From contig JAKLIY010000026.1 in NCBI GenBank assembly GCA_022709365.1, positions 1-60,344 on the forward strand: a stretch of DNA of 60,344 nucleotides. Direction: 5' to 3'. Positions 39,101-48,609 of the stretch are shown here, piece after piece. A program made the position numbers and the translations under genes. This DNA is from Pseudomonadota bacterium. Its GTDB lineage: Bacteria; Pseudomonadota; Gammaproteobacteria; Competibacterales; Competibacteraceae. Every line of letters starts with the position of its first letter. Position 1 is the first letter of the stretch. The notes beneath the pieces were generated by a model. The model had not been told where the DNA came from. It made no database searches and saw only the letters and a list, made by a program, of their open reading frames with translations.

Positions 39101-39640
39101 CTGTTGATTGCCGGACTGGTAGTCAGTGTCCGCACCCGTAACGCTAATCGGGGCGGGCGTATGGCGTTTGTCACCCTGGATGATGGCTTCGGGCAAATGG
39201 AAATCCGCATCTTCCCGGAAGTGTATGAGCGGCATCGCACGTTGATCGTCGAGGACGCCATTCTGCTGGCGCAGGGGGCGTTGAGTTGGGATGAATTTAA
39301 TCAGGCCACGCGCCTGAATGTCGAACGGTTGCTGGGCTGGGATGAGGCGCGGGCGGAGTACGTTCGCCGGTTGCTGCTTCGGCTGGACGCTGCACAGTGT
39401 ACAGCGGGGGCGCTGCGGCAACTGGCGAGCATTTTAGCTGAACATCGCGCTGATGGCCGGTGTGCTGTCTGGATTGAGTACACTAGCCCGCAGGCGCGGG
39501 TGGATCTGGTTTTAGGCCAAAACTGGCGGGTTAAACCGAGCGAGGCGTTGCTCAAGCGATTGCGAGAGTTGGCCGGTGCGGATCAGGTGCAATTGCGCTA
39601 CGAGCCGTTGCTTGGCAGAGATCGAAACCATCTGGCGTGA
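36098..39640 (+). CDS. dnaE: DNA polymerase III subunit alpha
   Basis: This 1180-residue replicative polymerase has an N-terminal PHP domain ([12 protein letters not shown]). Its C-family catalytic core includes [23 protein letters not shown] and [19 protein letters not shown], where the Asp residues bind metal. Thumb and fingers regions with [17 protein letters not shown] follow, then a tandem helix-hairpin-helix region and a C-terminal OB fold ([20 protein letters not shown]). The length is standard. The linker before the OB fold has an 8-residue tandem duplication. It is translationally coupled to rnhB. Confidence 0.97.
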   Translation: MTAPFVHLRLHTEYSLVDGLIRIKSLVKQVAAAGMPAVAVTDMSNLFALIKFYKAALNAGVKPLVGVETWVQRSDGESSRLVLLCQNLDGYRHLTRLVSRGYLEGQQRGVPILNYAWLKGNTDGLIALSGGREGELGQALLNDRLGQAQTWLADWRLLFPERFYLEVQRTGRPQEEEYLEAALDLAVATGTPVVATNAVCFLQRDDFEAHEARVCIHEGATLADPNRPRRYSHQQYLRTPEEMAELFADLPEALENTVEIARRCNLRLELGKNVLPEFPTPAGMNADVYFTTQARDGLERRLQRLLDPAAADFTERRRPYDERLELELKVIVQMGFPGYFLIVADFIQWAKDHGVPVGPGRGSGAGSLAAYALGITDLDPLAYELLFERFLNPERVSMPDFDIDFCMEGRDRVIEYVSQRYGRERVSQIATHGSMAAKAVVRDVGRVLGHPYGFVDRIAKLIPFELGITLDKAIEQEAELRRLYENDEEVRALIDLARKLEGLARNVGKHAGGVVIAPTRLTDYSPLYCEQDDPSVVTQFDKDDVEAAGLVKFDFLGLRTLTIINWALQTINTQRQAQGEPSLDIAAIPLNDTLTFELLKRYETTAVFQLESSGMKDLIRRLQPDCFEDIVALVALFRPGPLQSGMVDDFIDRKHGRARIEYPHPALATILKPTYGVILYQEQVMQIAQVLSGYTLGGADLLRRAMGKKDAEKMARERAGFVKGAVERQVDAETASYIFDLIDKFAGYGFNRSHSAAYALLSYQTTWLKTHYPAAFMAAVLSSDMDKTDKVVVLIEECRRMGLKLAPPAINTSEYRFTVGATGEIRYGLGAVKGVGEGAIEALVQERRQNGPYLDLFDLCQRVDLRKLNRRVLEALIRCGALDELGANRATLTAQLPDALQLAEQHSRNDAAGQNDMFGLAASEKIGLAASEKTPARPLHLAKKPEWSQEERLRGEKETLGVYLSGHPLERIAEELTALGVARLNGLTGSNGSLRRGHDRSLLIAGLVVSVRTRNANRGGRMAFVTLDDGFGQMEIRIFPEVYERHRTLIVEDAILLAQGALSWDEFNQATRLNVERLLGWDEARAEYVRRLLLRLDAAQCTAGALRQLASILAEHRADGRCAVWIEYTSPQARVDLVLGQNWRVKPSEALLKRLRELAGADQVQLRYEPLLGRDRNHLA
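38851..38898 (+). repeat. 24-bp tandem duplication in dnaE
   Basis: A 23-base block at 38851-38873 recurs exactly at 38875-38897, a 24-base period. It encodes GLAASEKI and then GLAASEKT, adding eight residues in frame to the flexible linker between the helix-hairpin-helix and OB parts of DnaE. Confidence 0.9.
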
Positions 39641-39669
39641 TTGGATGATCGATGCCGATGATCCCGATC

Positions 39670-40035
39670 CTATTTGGGAAGAAACTGATTGACCGTTTCC
39701 ATCAGCGTCGCTTCCTCGACCGGCTTGATCACATAGCTTTTGGCGCCTTGCCGTGCCCCCCAAATCTTGTCGGTTTCCTGGTCTTTGGTCGTGACAATAA
39801 TCACCGGAATATGGCTTGTGGAGGGATTCTTGGTGATCTGCCGGGTCGCCTGAAAACCGTTGATCTTGGGCATGACCACATCCATCAGGATCAGATCAGG
39901 CCGCTCGACCTTGGCGACTTCGACGCCCTGCGCACCGTCTGTAGCGGTCAGGATTTCGTGCCCATGCTTTTTAAGAATTCTACTGAGACTCAGCGTCTGG
40001 GTGGGCGAGTCGTCGACAATGAGTATGCGGGCCAT
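39670..40035 (-). CDS. pilH: PilH-like response regulator
   Basis: This 121-residue single-domain CheY-like receiver has acidic pocket D8/D9, phosphoacceptor D52 (LILMDVVMP), T82/T83 and K104 (YVIKPV). The sequence MARILIVDDSPTQTLSLSRI and IIVTTKDQETDKIWGARQGAK closely resembles PilH, which tunes type IV pilus twitching motility under the Chp chemosensory system. Start ATG 40035 is preceded by AGGAG 8 bases upstream; the frame upstream is a shadow. No other pil gene is beside it, so the symbol rests on sequence resemblance. Confidence 0.8.
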   Translation of the reverse strand: MARILIVDDSPTQTLSLSRILKKHGHEILTATDGAQGVEVAKVERPDLILMDVVMPKINGFQATRQITKNPSTSHIPVIIVTTKDQETDKIWGARQGAKSYVIKPVEEATLMETVNQFLPK

Positions 40036-40192
40036 GCTGCCACTCCTGGGATGATCTTGCGTATCGGCTTCGTGCGCCAACTCATCATAAGCGAAATCCG
40101 GCGCGGGCGGGGATGGTTTTCTGGTATAGGGGACTGCTTGCCAGTGCATGATAGAATATCCGATAAATCGGTTCAATTTGAGGGTTTGTTGC

Positions 40193-40741
40193 ATGATTGA
40201 TTCAAAGTCCAGTTTTTTTTCTCGCTTGGCGCTGGCATTGCGCGCCAGTTGGCGAATGCTGGTCGATGGCGACTTCGCCAGTGGCGTACAACAGTTGGAA
40301 CGCGGCGAATGTCCAGCGTCGGCAGTCGTTGAACCGCCCAAAGCAGCGGCGCTGCGCGATACGCTACCGGAATCGGCGTTGCAATTATTGACACTATTGC
40401 AGCAGGAAGGACGGTTCGTGGACTTTCTGGAGGAGAACGTCACCGCTTATTCCGATGCCGACATCGGCGGTGCGGCGCGGGTGGTGCATGAGGGTTGCCG
40501 CAAGGTCATCCGCGAATATTTGCACATTGAACCGGTACGCGAGGAAGCGGAGGGCGTGCGGCTGACCCTGCCCGCCGGTTTCGATGCGACGGCGGTGCGA
40601 TTGACGGGCAACGTGGTCGGCCAACCGCCGTTCACTGGCACCCTGATGCATCGCGGCTGGCGGGTTCGTCAGATTACCCTGCCCAAACTGGCCGAGGGCC
40701 ATGATGTCCGGGTGCTGGCGCCGGCGGAGGTCGAACTATGA
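40193..40741 (+). CDS. DUF2760 domain protein, Hsp70-associated
   Basis: This 182-residue protein has an N-terminal helix with SRLALALRASWRMLVDGDFA. The DUF2760 region includes ALQLLTLLQQEGRFVDFLEE, GAARVVHEGCRKVI and a C-terminal GTLMHRGWRVRQITLPKL block. Start ATG 40193 is favoured by GAGGG about 9 bases upstream; ATG 40148 is in frame upstream. It overlaps the Hsp70 start by four bases. DUF2760 genes recur next to paired Hsp70-like genes in proteobacteria, suggesting a dedicated partner or cochaperone, but no function is established that I know of. Confidence 0.8.
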   Translation: MIDSKSSFFSRLALALRASWRMLVDGDFASGVQQLERGECPASAVVEPPKAAALRDTLPESALQLLTLLQQEGRFVDFLEENVTAYSDADIGGAARVVHEGCRKVIREYLHIEPVREEAEGVRLTLPAGFDATAVRLTGNVVGQPPFTGTLMHRGWRVRQITLPKLAEGHDVRVLAPAEVEL

Positions 40742-42579
40742 GCGCAGTTCGCTACGCCGTCGGCATTGATTTAGGCACGACCCATTGTGTGATGGCGGCC
40801 GTCGATTTGACCGCCAGCGACCGTGACGCGGTGGTGGAGCGGATCGAGGCCATTCCACAATTGACGGCCCCCGGCGCGGTTGAGGAACGATTAATGCTGC
40901 CGTCGTTTCTCTACCTGCCACATCCCGACGAGTTGCGGGCGGAAGATCGGGTGTTGCCTTGGGATGAGTCGCCGCCGTTTGTGATCGGCGAATTGGCCCG
41001 GACCATGGGTGGACGCACACCGATTCGGCTGGTGGCCAGCGCCAAGAGCTGGCTGTGCCATCCCGGCGTGGATCGGCGCGCGGCGATTTTGCCCGTCGAA
41101 GCGCCGGAGGAAGTGGCGCGGGTTTCGCCGTTGCAGGCGTCGATGCGCTATCTGGAGCATCTGCAGGCGGCCTGGGATCAACAACATCCCGATGCGCCGT
41201 TGACCGAGCAGGATGTAGTGTTGACCGTGCCCGCCTCCTTCGATCCGGTGGCCCGGGAATTGACCGCTGAGGCGGCGGCGGCGGTGGGCTTGAACCAGTT
41301 GGTGTTGCTGGAGGAACCGCAGGCGGCGCTGTATCACTGGATTCTGGCCAGCGGCGGCGAGTGGCGCAAGCAAGTACGGGTCGGCGACATTATCTTGGTG
41401 ATTGACCTGGGCGGCGGCACCGCCGACTTTTCGCTGATCGCGGTGACGGAGCGCGACGGATCGCTGGAACTGGTGCGGGTGGCGGTCGGCGACCATATCC
41501 TGCTGGGCGGCGACAATATGGATTTGGCGCTGGCCCACGCGGTTCGCGCCAAACTGGCGGAGCAGGGGATACAGTTGGACCCGTGGCAATTGCAGGGTTT
41601 GACCCACGGTTGCCGCAACGCCAAGGAACTCCTACTGAGTGACGCGAGCGTTGAGTGTGTGCCAGTGGTCGTGCCCAGCCGGGGTTCCCGGCTGATCGGC
41701 GGCACACTGCGCACCGAGCTGACCCGCGAGGAAGTGACCCGAAATCTGGTGGAAGGCTTTTTCCCGAGGGTGGATGCGGCGGCGCGACCGGCGGGGCGGG
41801 CGCGGGCAGCGTTGACCAAGCTGGGTTTGCCCTATGCCCAGGATGCGGCCATGTCCCGCCATCTGGCGGCGTTTCTGGGCCGACAGGTGGGCGCGACCCG
41901 TGATCTGGAAGGATTTGCCGGTCGCTTGCCGGACAGTGCGACCTTCTTGCATCCCACCGCAGTGCTGTTTAACGGTGGCGTGTTCAAGGCGCAGTCGCTG
42001 TTGGAGCGGACCCTGGACGTTCTGAACGACTGGCTGGCGGCGGAAAACGCGCCGCCGGCGCGATTACTGGCTGGTATGGATCTTGATCTTGCTGTAGCGC
42101 GCGGCGCGGCTTACTACGGCTATGTGCGGCGGGGTGGCGGGGTGCGAATTCGCGGTGGCACCGCCAAGGCTTATTACGTCGGTGTAGAAAGCGCCGTGCC
42201 CGCAGTACCCGGCATGGAGCCACCCATTGAGGTGTTGTGTATTGCCCCGTTTGGCATGGAGGAAGGGACCCAGGCGCAACTGCCGCCCCAGGAAGTAGGT
42301 CTGGTGATTGGCGAGCCAGTACGGTTCCGCTTCTTCGGCTCCTCAGTGCGGCGCGTCGATCAGGTCGGCACGGTGCTGGAGCAATGGACGCCGGAGGAAG
42401 TGGAGGAACTGGAAGAGATTGAAGCGACGTTGCCCGCCGAGGATCGGCAACCGGGTGAAGTTGTTCCCGTGCGGTTGCACGCGGCGGTCACGGAAGTGGG
42501 AACGCTGCGTCTGGAAGCGGTGCCGCGGGTCGGGACGGAGACCTGGAAGGTTGAGTTCGACGTGCGCGGGGAGGAGTGA
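40738..42579 (+). CDS. Hsp70-family chaperone-like ATPase
   Basis: This 613-residue protein has an actin-like ATPase domain with phosphate-1 motif VGIDLGTTHC (8-17), VVLTVPASFDPVARELTAEAA, LEEPQAALYHW, phosphate-2 motif VIDLGGGTADFSL and GGDNMDLALAH. The C-terminal part (about 430-613) is shorter and more divergent than the DnaK substrate-binding domain, and it lacks the EEVD-like or DnaK C-terminal tail. It overlaps the DUF2760 gene and lies just upstream of a second Hsp70 gene. It is likely a specialised HscC-like paralogue rather than DnaK. Client and cochaperone are unknown. Confidence 0.85.
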   Translation: MSAVRYAVGIDLGTTHCVMAAVDLTASDRDAVVERIEAIPQLTAPGAVEERLMLPSFLYLPHPDELRAEDRVLPWDESPPFVIGELARTMGGRTPIRLVASAKSWLCHPGVDRRAAILPVEAPEEVARVSPLQASMRYLEHLQAAWDQQHPDAPLTEQDVVLTVPASFDPVARELTAEAAAAVGLNQLVLLEEPQAALYHWILASGGEWRKQVRVGDIILVIDLGGGTADFSLIAVTERDGSLELVRVAVGDHILLGGDNMDLALAHAVRAKLAEQGIQLDPWQLQGLTHGCRNAKELLLSDASVECVPVVVPSRGSRLIGGTLRTELTREEVTRNLVEGFFPRVDAAARPAGRARAALTKLGLPYAQDAAMSRHLAAFLGRQVGATRDLEGFAGRLPDSATFLHPTAVLFNGGVFKAQSLLERTLDVLNDWLAAENAPPARLLAGMDLDLAVARGAAYYGYVRRGGGVRIRGGTAKAYYVGVESAVPAVPGMEPPIEVLCIAPFGMEEGTQAQLPPQEVGLVIGEPVRFRFFGSSVRRVDQVGTVLEQWTPEEVEELEEIEATLPAEDRQPGEVVPVRLHAAVTEVGTLRLEAVPRVGTETWKVEFDVRGEE

Positions 42580-42582
42580 ACC

Positions 42583-45375
42583 ATCGCGCGCTCCAGCGTC
42601 CCCCGCTATCTGGTCGGGATTGATCTCGGCACGACTCATACGGTCGTGGCTTATGCCGACCTGAAAAACGCTTCTCTCTCGTCCATTCACCTGTTCGCTG
42701 TTGAACAACTGGTTGCACCTGGCGCGGTCGCGGTTCGACCGTTGTTGCCGTCCATGCGCTATCACCCGGCTGAGGGCGAACTGGCGGCGGCGGATCGGCA
42801 ATTGCCCTGGACGTTCGCTGATCCTGGCGAGGTTGCTGAAGTCATCCTCGGCGAGTTAGCGCGGGAACGCGGTTCACGGTCGCCGGGACGACTGGTAGCC
42901 AGCGCCAAAAGCTGGTTATCGCATGGCGGCGTGGATCGCACTGCGTCCATCCTACCGTGGGGTGCAGCGGAAGGCATCGTCAAGATTTCCCCGGTCGCAG
43001 CCAGCGCCAGTTACTTGGCCCACGTCCGCGCTGCCTGGAATCATCGCTTTCCCCGCCAGCCGCTGGAACGGCAGGAACTGGTGCTGACCGTTCCCGCTTC
43101 GTTTGACGAGGCGGCGCGGGCATTAACGGTGGAAGCTGCACGTCTAGCTGGATTGTCCCAACTGCGCCTGCTGGAGGAACCGCAAGCCGCTTGCTATGAC
43201 TGGTTGCATCGCCATCAGGGTGACGTGGCGACCGCGCTGGGCGATGCGCGGTTGTTGCTGGTTTGCGATGTGGGCGGTGGCACCACCGATTTAACGCTGA
43301 TTCAAATTGCATCCGGGGAATCCGGTCCGCAATTGACCCGCATTGGCGTCGGCGATCATTTGATGCTCGGCGGCGATAATATGGATTTGGCCTTGGCGCG
43401 GACCGTCGAGGCGCGCCTGAGTGGCGGACGATTGAATGCCGGTGAGCTGTCCCAATTGTTGCAGCAGTGCCGGAACGCCAAGGAACGCCTGTTGGCCGAT
43501 GATGCGCCAGAACGGGTCACGGTCACGGTACTGGGTGGCGGGGCGCGGCTGATCAGCGGGGCGCGGTCGGCGGAACTTAGTCGTGAGGAAGTGCGGACGT
43601 TATTGGTCGACGGTTTTCTGCCCCGGATCAGCGTTGAGGAACGACCCCAGGGGCGGCGTGGGGCGGTCGTGGAATTTGGCTTGCCCTATGCCGCCGATCC
43701 CGCCATTAGCCGACATCTGGCGGCGTTTCTGGCCCGCCACGCTGACGCTTCCCGCCAGGCGCTCGGTGATCGAGCATCAGTAGACCGTCCGCCGATGCCC
43801 GATGCGGTGTTGCTGAACGGCGGCGTCTTCCACGGTGCGGCGCTGGTGGAACGGTTGCTGGAAATGCTCAGCGGCTGGCGCGATCAGACCTTGCTACGGC
43901 TGGATAATCCCGAACCGGACCTGGCGGTTGCCCGTGGCGCAGTCGCCTACGGACTGGCCCGGCGTGGCCAAGGGCTGAAAATCGGCGGCGGTTCGGCGCG
44001 CAGCTACTTCCTGCTCGTGGATACCGGCGGTGATCGCAAACAGGGTGTTTGCCTGTTACCGCGTGGCGCGGAGGAGGGAAGGGAAATTCGCTTGGATCGT
44101 ACCTTCTCGCTGCGACTGGGCGCGCCGGTGCAGTTCCATTTGCTCTCGTCCACCGGGGATGCTGTGTATCAACCCGGTGAGATCGTGGCGCTGGATGCGG
44201 AGATGTTGACGCCATTGCCGCCGGTGGCCACCGTGATCGAGAGTGAGGTAGCGGGCGAGGCGCAGGTGCAACTGGTGACGCAACTGACTGAGGTTGGGAC
44301 GCTGGAGATGGAGTGCGTCGCGGTCCAGCCCTCACCCCCAGCCCCTCTCACAGTGGGCGAGGGGAGTGTTTACCAGAGACGCTGGCGACTGGCTTTTCAG
44401 TTGCGCGGTGGCGATGCCACCACCTTGGCCCGCCTGCATCCCCGCTTTCCCGAAGCGGCCACCCGGCTGGAGCGGTTCTACGGTTCTCGAGCGTCCAATG
44501 TGGAAGCTAGAGAGATCAAGGGTCTGCGCAGTGATCTGGAACGGTTACTCGGTGAGCGTGAGAACTGGGAAACGCCGCTGTTGCGTGAATTATTCGGGGT
44601 GCTCTGGGCTGGAGCGCGACGCCGGCGGCGCTCGGTCGATCACGAACGGTTATGGTTCAACCTGGCGGGTTACTGTCTGCGGCCCGGTTTCGGTTATCCA
44701 TTGGACGAATGGCGGGTTGGGCAGTTATGGATGTTGTATGAGCAGGGAGTGCAATACCCGCAGGATGCCCAGAACCGGGCGGAATGGTGGACCTTGTGGC
44801 GGCGGGTGGCCGGTGGCTTGGAGGCTACGGCACAGGCGCGGCTAGGTGAGGAATTACTCGTCGAGTTGCGCCCCCTGACGAGCAAGTCGGCTAAGGAGAA
44901 GCTATCGGGTATTGAAGATATGGCGCGACTGGCGGGCGTGCTGGAGCGCTTGCCAGGATCGCGCAAGGTCGAACTCGGTGAATTGTTGCTGGCGCGACTG
45001 GCGCGCAAGGGTGAATCGCCGCAACTGTGGTGGGCGGTCGGTCGTCTGGGGACTCGGGTTCCCGCCTACGGCAGCGCCCACGATGTGATCCCGACCACCA
45101 CCGCTACGGCTTGGCTGGAACGGGTGCTGGCGCTTGACTGGAAGGTGGTAACGCCCGCCGCCTTCGCCGCGACGCTGCTCACGCGGTTGAGCGGCGACCG
45201 GGAGCGGGATGTGGAAGAAAGCGTGCGGCAGCGCGTGATCCAGCGACTGCGGGCAGCCAAATCACCCACTGCGTGGCGGCGGATGGTTGAGGAGGTCGTG
45301 GAACTGGATGAAGCCGATGCCGGACGGGTGTTCGGTGAGGCACTGCCGCCAGGGCTACGGTTGGTGGGGTCGTGA
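42583..45375 (+). CDS. Hsp70-like protein with C-terminal DUF3731 region
   Basis: The protein is about 930 residues long. The frame between the previous stop (42577-42579) and residue 22 contains no ATG, GTG or TTG. Yet the Hsp70 phosphate-1 motif VGIDLGTTHT lies there, preceded by GAGGAG at 42571-42576 and an ATC at 42583. An ATC start (or a mutated ATG) is therefore likely; a start at GTG 42646 would delete the motif. The ATPase domain also has VLTVPASFDEAARALTVEAA, VCDVGGGTTDLTLI and GGDNMDLAL. From about residue 600 a long helical C-terminal region matches the DUF3731 extension. A repeat-derived segment interrupts it near residues 583-597. Confidence 0.8.
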   Translation: MARSSVPRYLVGIDLGTTHTVVAYADLKNASLSSIHLFAVEQLVAPGAVAVRPLLPSMRYHPAEGELAAADRQLPWTFADPGEVAEVILGELARERGSRSPGRLVASAKSWLSHGGVDRTASILPWGAAEGIVKISPVAASASYLAHVRAAWNHRFPRQPLERQELVLTVPASFDEAARALTVEAARLAGLSQLRLLEEPQAACYDWLHRHQGDVATALGDARLLLVCDVGGGTTDLTLIQIASGESGPQLTRIGVGDHLMLGGDNMDLALARTVEARLSGGRLNAGELSQLLQQCRNAKERLLADDAPERVTVTVLGGGARLISGARSAELSREEVRTLLVDGFLPRISVEERPQGRRGAVVEFGLPYAADPAISRHLAAFLARHADASRQALGDRASVDRPPMPDAVLLNGGVFHGAALVERLLEMLSGWRDQTLLRLDNPEPDLAVARGAVAYGLARRGQGLKIGGGSARSYFLLVDTGGDRKQGVCLLPRGAEEGREIRLDRTFSLRLGAPVQFHLLSSTGDAVYQPGEIVALDAEMLTPLPPVATVIESEVAGEAQVQLVTQLTEVGTLEMECVAVQPSPPAPLTVGEGSVYQRRWRLAFQLRGGDATTLARLHPRFPEAATRLERFYGSRASNVEAREIKGLRSDLERLLGERENWETPLLRELFGVLWAGARRRRRSVDHERLWFNLAGYCLRPGFGYPLDEWRVGQLWMLYEQGVQYPQDAQNRAEWWTLWRRVAGGLEATAQARLGEELLVELRPLTSKSAKEKLSGIEDMARLAGVLERLPGSRKVELGELLLARLARKGESPQLWWAVGRLGTRVPAYGSAHDVIPTTTATAWLERVLALDWKVVTPAAFAATLLTRLSGDRERDVEESVRQRVIQRLRAAKSPTAWRRMVEEVVELDEADAGRVFGEALPPGLRLVGS
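44331..44372 (+). repeat. GC-rich palindromic repeat within the Hsp70-DUF3731 gene
   Basis: CCCTCACCCCCAGCCCCTCT is followed by a partly complementary GTGGGCGAGGGGAG. CCCCTC pairs with GAGGGG around an AC/GT-rich loop. It translates in frame as PSPPAPLTVGEGS. The pattern resembles the arms of the purL insertion and the element at 19362, so it is probably another copy of the same family. Confidence 0.65.
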
Positions 45376-45391
45376 GCGCTGGATGATCCGG

Positions 45392-47656
45392 CTACTTCCC
45401 CACCCGCAGCAACCCGCTCAAGCCATGCTGGTCGAGAAAGATATTGGTGCGCTCGCGGATGGCGGTCGCGGTATCAAGATCAATCACCTCGTTTAACAGC
45501 GCCTGCGCCTCGTCATAACCCACGCTGCGAATCATCCACTTGACCTTGAGCAGGCTGCCCAGATTCATGCTCAGGCTGTCGATGCCCATCCCCATGAGCA
45601 GCAAAGCCGCTGCTGGATCGCCAGCCATCTCCCCGCAGACGCTGACTGTTCGCCCCGCCGCCTGGACCTGCGTGATGACATGCCGAATCGCCGCCAGCAC
45701 CACCGGATGCAGCGAATCATACAGCTTGGCCACTCGATCATTGTTACGATCCACCGCCAGCAGATACTGAGTCAGATCATTGCTGCCGATGGAGGCGAAA
45801 TCGACCATGCTGATCAGCTTGTCGATCTTCCACACCGCCGATGGCACCTCGATCATCAGACCGATGCGCGGTATCTGTACCGGAAAGCCCTCCTCACGTA
45901 ATTCCGCCTCGGCGCAGCGCAATAACTCCAGCGCCTCAGTCAACTCACTGACGGTGCTGATCATCGGAAACAGAATCGATAGATTTGGGTAAGCTATTCC
46001 GGCCCGTAACATCGCGCGCAACTGGGTCTTGAACAAATCCGGCTGATCCAGACTGATGCGGATACCGCGCCAGCCCAGAAACGGATTCTGTTCGGCGATG
46101 GGAAAATACGGCAATGACTTGTCGCCGCCGATGTCCAGCGTTCGCAATACCACTGGATGCGGGTCCATGATCCGCAGAATCCGCGTGTAAATGGTGGTCT
46201 GTTCTTCCTCGCCCGGAAACCGGTCACGCAGAAAAAAGTGCATTTCCGACCGGTATAACCCCACACCCTGTACGCCACTGTTGCGGGCGGCGGCGATATC
46301 GGCGAACAGCCCGGAATTGGCATATAAATCCAGCCGGTGGCCATCCAGCGTTTCCGCCGGCAGGTCGCGCAGATGTTGAAGGCCACGCGACAGTTCGGCC
46401 TCTTCATGGATCAGCTTCTGATATTCCTGGCGCAGCGTCGGGCTGGGCTGGACACAGACCCGCACCGTATAGCCGTCCACCGCCACTTCGCGACCATTTA
46501 GCCGGCCCGGCGGCAGGTTGCTGACCCCAAACACTGCGGGAATCCCCAGGCCGCGCGCCAGCAGAGCGACATGCGACGTACTCGTGCCGCGCACCGATAC
46601 CAGTCCCTTGATTTTCTCCGGCGGCACGTCCAGTAATTGCGAAACGCTGATGTCCTCGCCCATCAGAATCGTGTGGTCGGGATAGTGGCGGCTGACCGTT
46701 TGCTCCTCCTGCAAACGATCCAGCAGGCGCTGGCCGAGGTCGACGATGTCGGCGGCGCGTTCCCGCAGGTAGGGGTCGTCCATTTCGACGAAAATGTTGG
46801 CGTATTCCATCACGGTGGCGCGCAACGCGCCGGGCGCCCAGTTGCCGGCGTAAATCCGCTCCAGCGTCCCGTTCACCAGGCTATCGCTGCTCAGCAGCAG
46901 GGCGTAGGCGTCGAACAGCGCCCGGTCGCCCGCCGACAACAGCAACCGCATCCGCTCGCTCAGTCGTTGCAATTCGGCGAGTTCCGCCGCAACCGCCTGC
47001 CGGAACCGTGCGGCCTCGGCTTCGGGATTGTCGATATCCTTGTCGGGCGCCTGATCCAGCGCGGTGCTGGGAAACACGACGACCGCCTCGCCCAGCGCCA
47101 CGCCTGAAGCACTGGACACGCCTTCCAGGAACAGGGTGCCGGAAAGCGCATCGTCATCGAGCCGCTCCAGCGCTTGCCGAATCTCCGCCTGGGTAATGCA
47201 GCCGGCCAGTTGCGCCGCCAGCGTCACCAGGAACGATTCCTCATCCGCAGTGTACTTGCGCTGTTCGCGCTGCTGCGCCACCAACACCCCCAGCACTTTG
47301 CGCCGGCGGATGATGGGTACGCCGATGAATCCATGGAACGGGGCTTCGCCGGTGGCAGCGATGTAGCGGAAGGCAGGATGAGCAGGGGCATTGTCGAGGT
47401 TGACCGGTTCCGACCGGCTAGCCGCCATCCCGGTCAACCCCTGGCCGATCTTCAAGCGCACTTTGCCCACGGCACCGGGACGCAGGCCATCCGTCGCCAT
47501 CAGCACATGCTCGCCACGGGTTGCGTCGGTCATGTACACCGAGCAGACATCGGTATGCAGGGCGGCCTTGACTTCGACGACAATGAGATTGAGTGCCTCG
47601 TGCAAATCGCGGGTGGCGTTGATGTCCTGTACGATGCGCCGCAGAATGTCCAGCAT
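45392..47656 (-). CDS. ptsP: Phosphoenolpyruvate-protein phosphotransferase EI-Ntr
   Basis: This 754-residue protein combines an N-terminal GAF domain (about 1-160) with an enzyme I module. The phosphorylated His is H362 in VRGTSTSHVALLARG. The PEP-binding TIM barrel has LYRSEMHFF, FRTLD-like LRTLDIGGDKSLPYF and SVCGEMAGDPAAALLL with the catalytic Cys. It starts the nitrogen-related PTS chain by passing phosphate to NPr. It lies 42 bases downstream of rppH, the usual gammaproteobacterial rppH-ptsP operon. Confidence 0.95.
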   Translation of the reverse strand: MLDILRRIVQDINATRDLHEALNLIVVEVKAALHTDVCSVYMTDATRGEHVLMATDGLRPGAVGKVRLKIGQGLTGMAASRSEPVNLDNAPAHPAFRYIAATGEAPFHGFIGVPIIRRRKVLGVLVAQQREQRKYTADEESFLVTLAAQLAGCITQAEIRQALERLDDDALSGTLFLEGVSSASGVALGEAVVVFPSTALDQAPDKDIDNPEAEAARFRQAVAAELAELQRLSERMRLLLSAGDRALFDAYALLLSSDSLVNGTLERIYAGNWAPGALRATVMEYANIFVEMDDPYLRERAADIVDLGQRLLDRLQEEQTVSRHYPDHTILMGEDISVSQLLDVPPEKIKGLVSVRGTSTSHVALLARGLGIPAVFGVSNLPPGRLNGREVAVDGYTVRVCVQPSPTLRQEYQKLIHEEAELSRGLQHLRDLPAETLDGHRLDLYANSGLFADIAAARNSGVQGVGLYRSEMHFFLRDRFPGEEEQTTIYTRILRIMDPHPVVLRTLDIGGDKSLPYFPIAEQNPFLGWRGIRISLDQPDLFKTQLRAMLRAGIAYPNLSILFPMISTVSELTEALELLRCAEAELREEGFPVQIPRIGLMIEVPSAVWKIDKLISMVDFASIGSNDLTQYLLAVDRNNDRVAKLYDSLHPVVLAAIRHVITQVQAAGRTVSVCGEMAGDPAAALLLMGMGIDSLSMNLGSLLKVKWMIRSVGYDEAQALLNEVIDLDTATAIRERTNIFLDQHGLSGLLRVGK

Positions 47657-47698
47657 GAAAGCGCCCTCAAAGCAGTGGAGACGGCGAAGTAGCGATCT

Positions 47699-48469
47699 TT
47701 AACGCGGGGACCAGCGATGTCGGCCGGATGTCGCCGAGCGCGATGGCCGCGCCTCCAACCCTTCCTCCAAAGCGGCGATGGTTTCCGGCACCGTTGGTGT
47801 AGCTGACGAGGACGAGGAATCCAGCGTACTCAGCCGCCGCGTCGCCACGACCATTCGAGTAATGACCGGATTTTGGCTATTCTCCACTCGCTGCATTTGC
47901 AGGACGGTGACATGCTGAATGACCGTACTGGTCCGGGCCGCTTCCGCCGCGTGATTTTCTGCGTGACGCCTGACACTTACCCGCCGCGACAGCGCGCTAG
48001 TTGACAGCAAAGGGGCCAGTTCGTGTAAAGCCCGCCAGTAGACATGCCGCTTAAACGGCACCACCGCCCGCAGTGGGTACCAGTAATCAACCCATTGCCA
48101 GTGATCGAATTCGGGCCGCTCGGACAGATCCAGTTGCACCGCCTCCTCGTCGCACCGCATCCGCAGCAGGAACCAGATTTGTTTCTGGCCAATGCAGACT
48201 TGTTGACAACTTTCCCGGATCAGGCGTTTAGGCAAGCGATAACGCAACCAGCCCCGCGTGGAGCCGATAACTTGGACATGTTCCGGACGCAAGCCGACCT
48301 CTTCGGCCAGTTCACGAAACATGGCCTGCTCTGGCGACTCATCCCGCCGGATGCCGCCCTGGGGAAACTGCCAGGAATGCTGGCCGATTCGTTTTGCCCA
48401 GAACAGGCGTCCTTCTGCGTTACACAGGATGATGCCCACGTTAAGTCGATAACCCTCCGAGTCGATCAC
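47699..48469 (-). CDS. rppH: RNA pyrophosphohydrolase with long C-terminal tail
   Basis: This Nudix enzyme removes pyrophosphate from mRNA 5' ends to start decay. The start [16 protein letters not shown] and the Nudix box at residues 38-60 (GG...[17 protein letters not shown]) match RppH, as do HSWQFPQGG and KQIWFLL. The start codon is GTG 48469, fixed by the conserved N-terminus. The protein is 256 residues, about 80 longer than E. coli RppH (176). The extra tail from about 170 is rich in Arg, Ser and Thr and of low complexity. It precedes ptsP on the same strand. Confidence 0.93.
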   Translation of the reverse strand: MIDSEGYRLNVGIILCNAEGRLFWAKRIGQHSWQFPQGGIRRDESPEQAMFRELAEEVGLRPEHVQVIGSTRGWLRYRLPKRLIRESCQQVCIGQKQIWFLLRMRCDEEAVQLDLSERPEFDHWQWVDYWYPLRAVVPFKRHVYWRALHELAPLLSTSALSRRVSVRRHAENHAAEAARTSTVIQHVTVLQMQRVENSQNPVITRMVVATRRLSTLDSSSSSATPTVPETIAALEEGLEARPSRSATSGRHRWSPR

Positions 48470-48524
48470 GGCACTAACCGATATACTTATACTGTTCTGT
48501 AGAGTTCGTGTATTTTTTCACCTT

Positions 48525-48541
48525 CATGATAATTCATCATG
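48525..48541. promoter_or_regulatory. Palindrome in the rppH / alpha-2-macroglobulin divergent region
   Basis: CATGAT and ATCATG flank AATTC in the 140-base gap between divergent genes. TATAAG and TATACT boxes around 48482-48493 could serve promoters in either direction. The site could be an operator, but no regulator is identifiable. Confidence 0.3.
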
Positions 48542-48609
48542 GCCTTTGATCATAGCATCCAAGTTGTGGGCCAACCCGCACCCCGCCCGTCTATCCGAAG
48601 GAGTCCGCC

